In this document: positions 37,019 to 45,198 of the stretch, piece by piece
Position numbering within the stretch: the first letter of the stretch is position 1
How the letters are laid out: each line of letters starts with the position of its first letter
Origin: CAWBOY01 sp963790585
Lineage (GTDB): Bacteria; Planctomycetota; Planctomycetia; Gemmatales; Gemmataceae
Assembly: GCA_963790585.1 (NCBI GenBank)
Contig: CAWBOY010000004.1
Location: forward strand, 124,001 to 188,000
Direction: 5' to 3'
DNA length: 64,000 bases
Position numbers and translations under genes: made by a program
The notes under the pieces: model-generated
Database searches by the model: none
Told to the model about the DNA's origin: nothing
What the model saw: the letters and a program-made list of their open reading frames with translations, nothing else

Positions 37019-37300
37019 TCAGTTGAATGTGCCCAGAGTGGGGAATGTGTCGTGAATCCATTTTGATGATGACGCTTTCAATTTGCACATCAAATTTGAG
37101 AAGGACTCATCTGGTAGCCATCGCATGTAGATGTGAATGTGATCGTCGCCGCCGATGTCATGCAAAGTGCCTCTCTCCGAGCGAATGATACCGCCCATAT
37201 AGGGATACAAACGCTCCGCGATGTTCGATGTGCTCCATGGTTTACGTTGTTTGGTACTGAAGACGATGTGGAGGAGGATTAGGGAATAGGTGCCGGGCAT
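37019..37300 (-). pseudogene. REP-associated (Y1, IS200-like) transposase, C-terminally truncated
   Basis: 93 residues from ATG 37300. They match the N-terminal two thirds of Y1/RAYT proteins: YSLILLHIVFSTKQRKPW, LYPYMGGIIRSERGTLHDIG, GDDHIHIYMRW (the metal-binding HxH pair) and KLKASSSKWIHDTFP. The usual C-terminal helix with the catalytic Tyr (about 50 more residues) is missing; the frame ends at TLGTFN. It is therefore inactive. REP-type palindromes lie immediately upstream, as expected for this family. Confidence 0.8.
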
Positions 37301-37310
37301 GACGGCTCCT

Positions 37311-37428
37311 TCGCCCCTGCCGGGGCGAAAAAGGGTTAGGGGAACGGATTCCACGGGTTGCGCTTCGCCCGCCTGACGGCGGGCTTCGCTTCACCCGTGG
37401 CTACAGCCCATCGCCCCTGCCGGGGCGA
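37311..37428. repeat. REP palindrome cluster next to the Y1 transposase
   Basis: Two identical 18-bp palindromes TCGCCCCTGCCGGGGCGA (37311-37328 and 37411-37428) flank a longer hairpin at 37351-37400. That hairpin has outer arms CCACGGGT/ACCCGTGG and inner arms GCCCGCC/GGCGGGC around TGAC. A symmetric REP-hairpin-REP layout beside a REP-associated transposase is the classic substrate arrangement. Confidence 0.8.
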
Positions 37429-37467
37429 AATTAGGGACCCGTATTATTGCTTATTTTCCTGACGACC

Positions 37468-38820
37468 TCAAATAAACCTCGTCCACAACGCCTCATTCCG
37501 CACGCTCAACCACTTCCGCTGTTTCAGTTTCTCCTGTTCCTCTTTTTTCCGGGCCTTGTCATGCGGCGTCTCCAAGGGGCCGGTGCGGACGATGCGGCCG
37601 GCGTCTAGTTTGGATACCAGATAGCGAAGGGCGGCCAGGGCGTGGTTGTTGTCGTCTTCCGGGGTTTCGGCCCGTTTGTTGGTGGCGTCGTCGCTGTAGC
37701 GGTAGAGTTGGGCCTCGGCCAGGAGATTCGGGCAGGCGCCAGGGATCACTTTGAGGCGGCCGCTTTGTAGGCGGGCGGTGACGGCGGCTATGCCTTGGCG
37801 CAGGGCGTTGTTGCCGGCACTGATGGCGAAGCCGGCGCACTTCAACTCGCTGATCTCGCCTGCGCCGGAGGGGTCAGCATACCAGCGGACGGGGCGGGGG
37901 AGCTTCTGGGCGTGGTGGCTCAGGGGTTGATAGCGTTCGTAGTGTTCACCAGTTAGCCAAAGGATGTCGTCACGATCGACCGCGCCCCAAATGGCAGCGA
38001 AGGGGTTGCGGAAGCCGAAGTCGATGCCGCCGACTTTTCGACACTCGCCCAAGAAGGGCGTGCCGATAACAGGGGTGGTTATGAACTTGGCGAAATCGGG
38101 ATATACCAGACCTTCTAACGCTTCAAAAGAGCAGCAATACTCTTGTCGGAACCATGACTCGCCCAGGTTGCGGCGATCCTCGTCGAGGAACTCTGGCTTG
38201 ATGCGCGAAACCTGTGATGCGGGTACTTCGACGCGGGTCCATTCGGGGCCGCCGTTGGCCCAGGCTTCGTAGAAGAAGCCGCGTTTGCCATAGGGTGTGG
38301 ATAGGCAAATCAGTCGGCCACCGGAGACGGCGATCATGGGGCGAACGGTGCGATACAAATCGTCGGGTACGCGCGCGGCCTCGTCAATTATCAGGACTTT
38401 CACGTTAGCGAAGCCACGAATGGTGTCGCCGCTGCAGGGCAGACTGATGAGGCGGCTATCGTTGGAGAGTTGCAATTCGTGCTCGCTCTTTCGCCGTACC
38501 ATCGGCGAGCGCTTCTGGAAAAAGAAGTCGGAGACTCTGCGAAACAATTCGATCGATTGACGCAGGCTCCGCGATAGCATCAGTACGAGCGTATTCGGAA
38601 TGAGTATAGCCTCGCCGAGCGCGAGCATGGCTACGGTGGTTGATTTTCCTGCCTGGCGGCTACAGTTCAGGAGGAGTCGTTTGGGGCGAGACTCCAGGAT
38701 TTGGAGCTGCCAGGGGTCTGGCTCCAGGCCGAAGGCTCGCATCAAGTTTATGGAGGGTAGGGATTGTTTTTCGGGGGGCATGGTGGTTCTCTGGTGAGTT
38801 GTGGGGGGTGACTCCTTCAT
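37468..38820 (-). CDS. Phage-type terminase large subunit-like protein
   Basis: 450 residues. The ATPase has Walker A NCSRQAGKST (residues 52-61), Walker B VLIIDEAARV and the coupling motif LICLSTPYGKRG. The C-terminal RNase H-like nuclease begins GGIDFGFRNPFAAIWG and includes RPVRWYADPSGAG and ETPEDDNNHALAALRYLV, the acidic residues expected to bind metal. In phages this motor packages DNA and cuts concatemers. No portal, capsid or small-terminase gene is present. It follows the RepA-like ATPase gene by 27 bp. ATG 38781 is an alternative start. It is the remnant or core of a mobile element. Confidence 0.85.
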   Translation of the reverse strand: MKESPPTTHQRTTMPPEKQSLPSINLMRAFGLEPDPWQLQILESRPKRLLLNCSRQAGKSTTVAMLALGEAILIPNTLVLMLSRSLRQSIELFRRVSDFFFQKRSPMVRRKSEHELQLSNDSRLISLPCSGDTIRGFANVKVLIIDEAARVPDDLYRTVRPMIAVSGGRLICLSTPYGKRGFFYEAWANGGPEWTRVEVPASQVSRIKPEFLDEDRRNLGESWFRQEYCCSFEALEGLVYPDFAKFITTPVIGTPFLGECRKVGGIDFGFRNPFAAIWGAVDRDDILWLTGEHYERYQPLSHHAQKLPRPVRWYADPSGAGEISELKCAGFAISAGNNALRQGIAAVTARLQSGRLKVIPGACPNLLAEAQLYRYSDDATNKRAETPEDDNNHALAALRYLVSKLDAGRIVRTGPLETPHDKARKKEEQEKLKQRKWLSVRNEALWTRFI

Positions 38821-38847
38821 CCCCTCGGGACGAGAGACGGGCGCGTG

Positions 38848-39972
38848 TCAAATCTGTGTTTCTTGTGGATACGGCTTTTCCTCATCCACCTCCCAAAACT
38901 CCTCCATGAAGCGGGCGTAGTCTTGGGCCGGATCGAATGGCCGATCATCGTATTTCGCGTGCCAGTAGTAGACGTTTCGTCCTTGGTGGCGCTGCAATTT
39001 GGACTCCACCTCAAGCCAGGCCTTGGCGCGATGGAGGGTGCGTTCGCTGATGTCGTGAGAACGGGCTTTGCAATAAAGACGCTCTCGGCTCTGTGGGCCT
39101 TCGCTCAGCCATTGCTCCAAGAAATCGGCGGCGGCTGGTTTGCCATCGCCTTGTTGATGTTGGCGTGCTCGACGGAGAATTAGGAGATCCTCCGCCGTGC
39201 GGTCTAGCTCACCCGTCCATTCGAGATGGGGTCGTCCGGTGTGATCGGCGCGAACGTAAAAGCCCAAAGATGGTGGACGCTCGCTGAGGTTTGTTTTGGA
39301 ACAGGCAAGCACGCGCCTCTTTTGGTCGTCGGGGTCGGTAGCCACCAGGAAAGCAGTGCGTGCGGATCCCATAATGGCGATGGCACCTGTGCCGCGATGG
39401 ATGGCGTTGCGGCCTTGTCCACTTTTGGTGAGATGGCGGATGAAAACGAAGGCCGAGTGCGTCGCTTCGGCTATCTGTCCTAAGGGTGTCAATGCTTGCC
39501 GAACCATTTGATCGCTGACACTGAACGCCTTGGAGCTGAGAAACGCCAGAAACGGATCGATGACAATGAGGCGTGCGTTGTGCTGTTCGATGGTGGCGCA
39601 CAATTGCTCGCAGTCCTCGGGAAAACGGGGAGGACGGCATTGGCCGTTTTGTCTTTGGCCTTCCCAAAGCCGCACCCGAGACAAATCCGCGCCGGCGGAA
39701 CGTAAACGTGGTATCACGGTGTCGCGCAAGCCATCTTCACCGCCGATGAGCAAGACCGTGGCGGGTGCGGCGGCGGGTGTTCCATCCGGAAATGGCTTGC
39801 CGCTGGAGACGCGCGCTGCCAAGTCCAAAGTCAGCAGCGATTTGCCTTGCTGTGGATCGCCATCGATCAAGGTGAGCTTGCCGATAGCGATGCGCTGCGG
39901 CCAAAGCCAAGCCACTTCTTCCTCTTGGCATTCATCAAGATGGACCACCACATTTTCGAGATCGTTGGACAT
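38848..39972 (-). CDS. RepA/AAA_25-like helicase-type ATPase
   Basis: 374 residues. The RecA-like core has Walker A LIDGDPQQGKSLLTLDLA (about residues 36-53), Walker B ARLIVIDPFLAFL, and the sensor segment AFVFIRHLTKSG followed by IHRGTGAIAIMGSARTAFLV. This is the pattern of RepA-type hexameric helicases found in plasmids, prophages and integrated elements. The C-terminal 100 residues look like a winged helix (SHDISERTLHRAKAWLEVES). It is upstream of, and co-oriented with, the terminase-like gene. It may load or unwind DNA for a satellite-type element. Confidence 0.8.
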   Translation of the reverse strand: MSNDLENVVVHLDECQEEEVAWLWPQRIAIGKLTLIDGDPQQGKSLLTLDLAARVSSGKPFPDGTPAAAPATVLLIGGEDGLRDTVIPRLRSAGADLSRVRLWEGQRQNGQCRPPRFPEDCEQLCATIEQHNARLIVIDPFLAFLSSKAFSVSDQMVRQALTPLGQIAEATHSAFVFIRHLTKSGQGRNAIHRGTGAIAIMGSARTAFLVATDPDDQKRRVLACSKTNLSERPPSLGFYVRADHTGRPHLEWTGELDRTAEDLLILRRARQHQQGDGKPAAADFLEQWLSEGPQSRERLYCKARSHDISERTLHRAKAWLEVESKLQRHQGRNVYYWHAKYDDRPFDPAQDYARFMEEFWEVDEEKPYPQETQI

Positions 39973-40103
39973 GGGGCGGACTCATTGAAAGGAAGAAATA
40001 TGGGATTCATTGTCGTTGTGTGTCCCTTATATGTTCATTTGTACAAAGCCTTCGTGCGTTGTTGCCAGAGCGGATTTGGCGGTCGAATAAGGGATGTGTC
40101 GAG

Positions 40104-40268
40104 TAGGCTATTTGGCAAGGGTGCCAAGTGGCATGATGATGAATTGAAGGAGACTCAGGATGCAAACGGCTTTTAGCTATAGTGTTATGGAAAATAATTC
40201 GGCAAGCATGACAACGATGCGGCGAGTACCCTTGCCAAAAGTGATTTGGCATGGCAAGGGTGGTTTGG
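40104..40268 (-). repeat. Dispersed repeat C, copy 2 (inverted)
   Basis: On the minus strand it reads CACCCTTGCCATGCCAAATC, then ACTTTTGGCAAGGGT, a diverged centre, and ACCCTTGCCAAATAG. This is the same order as at 17982-18157 and 51249-51420. It fills most of the gap between the ATPase gene and the ABC permease. Confidence 0.65.
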
Positions 40269-40297
40269 CCGGGAGGATAGAGGTAATAAACAGCCGC

Positions 40298-42129
40298 TCA
40301 CGCCCCCTCACCCGTCGTCCGGCCCAAGGCAACGTCAAATTCGCTCAACAACGGCATTAGCATGGCGACGATCGCGAAGCCGAAGAAACTGGCGATCAGC
40401 AGAAAGGGCAACACCGGGTCGGCTGTTTCCTGCGAGCCGGGCTTGGCCACCAAGATATTCATGACCGTATAAAGCACGCTCAGCGGGCAAAGCCAGCTCG
40501 CCCAGGTCAGCGCGGTCGAGGGACGCGAGCCGTTGAGCACCCACCACAAGCCGCCGATGCCGACGACGACGAAGAATAAAAAGCTGAACCATTGAAACTC
40601 AAATCGGCCGCTGATGAGAATCATGCCGATGCAGAGCAATGTACCCATCGTCAGGAAGAAAATGGTCGAGAGCGTATAAAGCACCGCCGCCTGGCTGTTT
40701 TGCGTGCGCAGGGAAACGTGAACGCCGAGAACCATTGCAAACGCCAGCAAAATCAGGGCGATGCCGACGACGCAGACGAACGCGGTAAAGTTCATGGAGC
40801 CCGCCAGGCCGGGCGAGCTGGCCGGCGGCCGAGCCAGGCATCCATACCAAGCATAGACGCCGGCGAGAATAAGCGGAGGCAGCAGATATTCCTTGGTGTT
40901 GAAGCAGATGCCGCCGAGCTTGCCGAAGATGAACTCGCCGGGCGTCAGATCGGTGACCAGCAGGAGATCGAGCGCCCCGGTATCACGTTCCGAAGTGATG
41001 GCCGTCGATGCCTGCGCCGCGACGAGAAGCAGGCTCAACACGGCGACAGGCACCATGCCATAGGCCGCTTGATAAGGCACTTTTTCGCCGCGCAAGAGCG
41101 GTGCGAGGGCGCCATAGCAGATGAGCGCGAGTACGAGCGCGTAAGCCGACTTCACGAGCAAGGGCCAACGGCCATAGGCGCGGGTGGCGATTTCGCGCCA
41201 TAGAATCGGGTTCGGCCCGACGGTGCGGCTCTTGCCGGGCGCCGCGTGAGCCTTGGCCCGCAAATCGGCTTTCGCCGCCTCGTCGAGATTGGCGTCCTTG
41301 TCTTCATCTGGCACTTCGCGCTGCATGATCGGCTCGCCGCTCGGGTTCCAGACACGCAGCCGCATTATTCCCCAGCCATTGAGAATCAGGCTTACCAGCC
41401 CCATGACTACCGCGAAACCATAAGCCGGCGCAAAGCCCGCTGTCTGTACGCGTGTCGGATCCTGCACGCCGAGCAACGCCCGAAATGGGTCGACCCATTG
41501 CTGCGCCCTCGCAACGTCGAAACTGGTCCAGCCGAAGAGCGGCACCGCCAACACCAAAACCGGCGCGATAATCAGATAGAGCATCAACAGTAAAACGGTG
41601 AGCGCCAACGATTGAAACGTCCTGTCGCGCAGAGCGCGACCAGCCCGCCCAGCGACGAGGCGGCGAGCGCCGTCGCACCGACGAGGAGCATCGCCTGGAT
41701 CACTTGATGCAGCGACACGCCGCCGAGCAATATACAGAACATCAGCAGCGGCCCGGTCGCCAGGATTAATGCCGCGATTGGCAACAGACTCCCAAGGACC
41801 TTGCCCAGCACGATTTCCGTGTTGGTCATGTCGGTGAGCAAGAGCAAGAGAAAGGTCCGCCGATCCTTCTCGCGCGACACCGCCAAAGCCGACGAAATGG
41901 CCGCGAAGAAGAGGAACAGCCCCAGCTGCACCCAGGTCAAAATCTGAAACAACCGCGGCCCAAACCGTGCCGTCTCGCCCAACGTATCCGACCAGCTCCA
42001 GCCGACCATGGCGAGCCATGCCGTGACGCTAAGAATCCAGAGCGTACCGAGGTAAGTGACGCGCGTACCGAAATGCCGCCCGTTACGCGGGATAGTGAGC
42101 CATTCGCGCTCGAAAATGGGGCCTAACAC
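40298..42129 (-). CDS. ABC-2-type transporter permease (one frameshift)
   Basis: About 610 residues with a dozen hydrophobic spans. It opens MLGPIFEREWLTIPRNGRHF and continues FFAAISSALAVSREKDRRTF and LLLLLTDMTNTEIVLGKVLG. The second half repeats the theme: QASTAITSERDTGALDLLLV, TDLTPGEFIFGKLGG. The SREKDRRTFxxLLxTDM motif is typical of ABC-2 export permeases. It looks like two permease halves in one chain. The frame breaks near 41634-41640; one missing G in CTCTGCGCG joins SSLGGLVAL to RDRTFQSLAL. The ATP-binding partner is not in the window. The start is GTG 42129. Confidence 0.8.
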
Positions 42130-42195
42130 GATGGTTTCGTCCCTAGTCGTTAAAATCGTTTATAGCCCCCGGCTTACCAGGGTAAAACCCGCTAC

Positions 42196-42606
42196 TCACT
42201 GAGCCGCCGCACGCCGCCGCGCGATCCGTGCGGCGATGAACGAATTGACGCACAAACCTACGTAGACAATACAAATAGCCGCCATTGCGGTTTGCAGGAG
42301 GACGGCCTTGGTGGCATCAGTGCCGTTGGCTCGCGTGACGACGCCGTCCTGGATCAGCGCGGGCAGCTTCGGAAACGCCATGACCGCTGGGACGATGACG
42401 CCGATCAAGCCAATGAAGACGGCCGCGTGCATGACGTGCATGCGTACTTTTTCCTTACGTGCGAAGATGCCGAGGACAATGAGCGCCAAGCCGAAAGCGG
42501 CGGGAATGAGCGCGGTCATGTGCTCGAGACTGGCGCCGCTCCAAACCCAGCCGCCTACGCCCAGGCCCGATAAAATGACGCCGAACAGGACCGTGATACC
42601 TGCCAC
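42196..42606 (-). CDS. Small four-span membrane protein of unknown function
   Basis: About 136 residues. The open frame begins at GTG 42627, but GAGGAGG lies just before GTG 42606 (MAGITVLFGVILSG), so the shorter start is chosen. Four hydrophobic spans are present: ITVLFGVILSGLGVGGWVW, LIPAAFGLALIVLGIF, AAVFIGLIGVIVPAVMAF and AMAAICIVYVGLCVNSFI. The C-terminus is Arg-rich. It sits between tatC and the ABC permease on the same strand. Confidence 0.65.
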   Translation of the reverse strand: MAGITVLFGVILSGLGVGGWVWSGASLEHMTALIPAAFGLALIVLGIFARKEKVRMHVMHAAVFIGLIGVIVPAVMAFPKLPALIQDGVVTRANGTDATKAVLLQTAMAAICIVYVGLCVNSFIAARIARRRAAAQ

Positions 42607-42678
42607 TGCTTGCCTCCTCGCGGACACGCTGAGAATCGGGGATGACCGATGAGTACCGGTGTATTGTAGGACAGAAGT

Positions 42679-43722
42679 CTACACTTCGATCATCTCCTCC
42701 GAGTTCGCCTCCTCCAGATCCATCGGCGGGTTGGGCCATGTTATGCACAGCCAAATGCCCAGGTAATAGAGCGACCACATCGGTACAGCCATGCAGAGCG
42801 CACTCACGGGATCGGGCGAAGCCGAAAGAAAACACGAGAGTATCAAGATAATCATAAACGCGATCTTCCAGCTACCGGTGTAGCTCTCGATCGTGAAAAT
42901 GCCAACCTTGTAAAGGAAATACATCACCAACGGCAGTTGAAAGGCGACGCCGAACATTACCGGCATCAGGATGGCGAACGTGAGCCAATCGCTGAGCCGG
43001 AGCACCGGCTCGACGCCGACCCATTTGGTGAAGGACAGCAACCAGGAGATGCCGATCGGCAAGACGATGAACTGGCAGAGCAAAACTCCGAGCAGAAATA
43101 ATGTCAGGCTCATCGGCATGAATATATGGACATATTGTTTCTCCTGGGGATACAGCCCCGCGGCGACAAAGGCCCAAATTTGATAAAAGACCCACGGAGC
43201 CGACAACACGATGCCGCAATAAACGCTCACCAGGCACCAAACGGTGAAGCCCTCGGTGATCGTCAGTGTTATGAGCGTCGGCGTCGGCCCGACGACGTTT
43301 TGCAAAGGTTGGATGACGTCGAACATCTCATTGGGACGGATGCGCGCGGGCAGTCTTACCCAGTCGTCAGATAGCGTCTCACCGTTCAACCCGAGCCGCT
43401 TGGCCAGTTCTTTCAGTTGCACCTCGACAGGAAACTCCCGCGGCTCGCGCATCGCGGTGTATTTCGGGTCTTGGCTCTCCCGGATTTTCTTGAGGTCCTC
43501 TTTGACGCGCTCGTCATGGAAGGCTTTCAACTGTTTTTCGATTGGGGCGCGAATGAACGCCAGCAGCGGCTCGGCGACGAAGAAGCCGAGGATCAGGCCG
43601 ATCATGAAGCCTTGAAACGCCTTGACAATCGCGGTGCGAAGCTCTTCGATATGGTCGCCCAGAGACATACGCGTATGGGCGAACATATCGTCGGGATCGG
43701 GACGGTCATCCAACAGACTCAT
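42679..43722 (-). CDS. tatC: Twin-arginine translocase subunit TatC
   Basis: 347 residues. The signature start is MSLGDHIEELRTAIVKAFQG, with the Glu pair that recognises RR signal peptides. It is followed by TM1, then WVFYQIWAFVAAGLYPQEKQ in the second loop and the later spans, ending in an acidic tail EEANSEEMIEV. TatC is usually about 250 residues. The extra length is mainly in the first periplasmic loop (about residues 58-150, charged: FHDERVKEDLKKIRESQDPK). It forms the Tat receptor that exports folded proteins such as the Tat-type subunit encoded by actB at 58941. GAGG lies 6-7 bases before ATG 43722. Confidence 0.95.
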   Translation of the reverse strand: MSLLDDRPDPDDMFAHTRMSLGDHIEELRTAIVKAFQGFMIGLILGFFVAEPLLAFIRAPIEKQLKAFHDERVKEDLKKIRESQDPKYTAMREPREFPVEVQLKELAKRLGLNGETLSDDWVRLPARIRPNEMFDVIQPLQNVVGPTPTLITLTITEGFTVWCLVSVYCGIVLSAPWVFYQIWAFVAAGLYPQEKQYVHIFMPMSLTLFLLGVLLCQFIVLPIGISWLLSFTKWVGVEPVLRLSDWLTFAILMPVMFGVAFQLPLVMYFLYKVGIFTIESYTGSWKIAFMIILILSCFLSASPDPVSALCMAVPMWSLYYLGIWLCITWPNPPMDLEEANSEEMIEV

Positions 43723-43963
43723 CGGCGCACCTCAAGCAGGCAGCACAAGAGCAGCCCGCGTTCGTCTGGCGGGGAAAAAGAGATCGGCCCAAGAGGGATC
43801 TCAGGCGGCGACAGCGCGGGACCACTCGGGTTGTATTGAGGCTCCCGAGCCCGCGCTCCGGCTGGGAAGCGGGGGAGAACCGGCCATAAGCCCCTAGCTC
43901 GCAAAGGAGAGAGGGGGAAAGTCATGAAGATATCGTAGTCACGTCACGGGACGAGGGGAAGAG

Positions 43964-44824
43964 TCACCGCGTCGCCCCAAGCCAGGTCGCAACCGCGGCG
44001 CGATAGCCTTCGAGCAGGCGCCGCGTCACTGGCCCGGGCGCGCCGCTGCCGACAGGTTTGCCGTCAACGCGGACCACAGGCAAGACTTCCGAGCCCGTGC
44101 CGCTCAGGAATAGCTCGGCGACCTCAGGTAGCTCCGACCGATTAAGCATACGCTCTTGCACGGGGACATCGAATTTCGACGCGAGGCGGAACAGGATGCG
44201 CCGCGTCACACCGGGGAGAATGCCGGGCCCAGCGGGCGCTGTGACGAGAACACCGTTTTTCACGCCGAACAGGCTCGAATGAGTCCCCTCTGTCAAGCTG
44301 CCATCGGGGAGATAGAGAAGGGCTTCGTGACAGCCCGCTTCCTTGGCGGTCTGCATCGCCATGACGTTGCCGAGCAGATTCGTCGATTTGATGTCACAGC
44401 GATCCCAGCGGATGTCAGGCTGCAGAATGACGCACGCTCCCGTTTCTCTTAGTTCCTTATAGGGATCCTTAAACTCGGATACCCAGAGCAGTTCGGTCGG
44501 CGATACATTGACGGGAAAAGCGTGCGTGCGCGGCGCGACGCCGCGTGTGATCTGCATGTAAACGAGCGCTTCGCTGAACGGGCCGGCGGCGATGGTCTCA
44601 TGCATTCGCCGGCGGAGCCTAGCGAAATCGACGCCGTGAATACGGATCGACGCCAGGCTGTTGGCGAAGCGCTCGAAATGCTCTTCGCACAGCCAGGGCT
44701 TACTCTGATAGACCCGTAATACTTCGTAAACCGCATCGCCGAAGAGGAAGCCACGATCCAGGACAGGGACTTTAACTTCGGTCAACGGCAGGATTTTACC
44801 ATCGAAATGTGCGAGGGTTTCCAT
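43964..44824 (-). CDS. Class IV PLP aminotransferase (D-amino-acid/branched-chain type)
   Basis: 286 residues of fold-type IV. RGFLFGDAVYEVLRVYQSK is the substrate-side motif with Arg. CDIKSTNLLGNVMAMQTAKE holds the PLP Lys. EALLYLPDGSLTEGTHSSLF and GILPGVTRRILFRLASKF bind the cofactor phosphate. The DIKSTNLL motif and overall length favour the D-alanine/D-amino-acid transaminase (Dat) branch over IlvE, which fits peptidoglycan D-amino-acid supply, but ilvE- or pabC-like activity cannot be excluded. GGAGAG precedes ATG 44824. Confidence 0.85.
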   Translation of the reverse strand: METLAHFDGKILPLTEVKVPVLDRGFLFGDAVYEVLRVYQSKPWLCEEHFERFANSLASIRIHGVDFARLRRRMHETIAAGPFSEALVYMQITRGVAPRTHAFPVNVSPTELLWVSEFKDPYKELRETGACVILQPDIRWDRCDIKSTNLLGNVMAMQTAKEAGCHEALLYLPDGSLTEGTHSSLFGVKNGVLVTAPAGPGILPGVTRRILFRLASKFDVPVQERMLNRSELPEVAELFLSGTGSEVLPVVRVDGKPVGSGAPGPVTRRLLEGYRAAVATWLGATR

Positions 44825-45198
44825 CGGGACTCTCCAAATACTAGTCCTGTCGCCAGCGCACTGTTCATGCTACGAATCCACGCCGCAAAGGTCGACTGCG
44901 CGATCGCAGGTCAAATCACGTTTCGCGGTCTTGATTCACCCAACCTCGTCGTTTTTCGAGGCCCCATTCTTTTTCCTTACCAAGAATATGGAACAATCGG
45001 TGACAATTCCTTAACGAAATGCTTGCTCATCATTCCCGCGAGGATGTACAATTCGTTGGATTCCCACCATCCGGCAGGGGCGCTGCTCTCCACCATGCCG
45101 CCTGAGGATGCCGTCATCCGCGCCCCGCCTTAATCGTTACTCTCGATACAATCGTTCGGTCCGACAGCTTTCAAGGGTGTCACACAAGGGGAGCCTCG
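44825..45198. other. Divergent intergenic region
   Basis: About 370 bp between the aminotransferase gene and the DUF4175-like gene, which point away from each other. Promoters for both must lie here. No clear boxes, repeats or small genes were seen. Confidence 0.5.
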
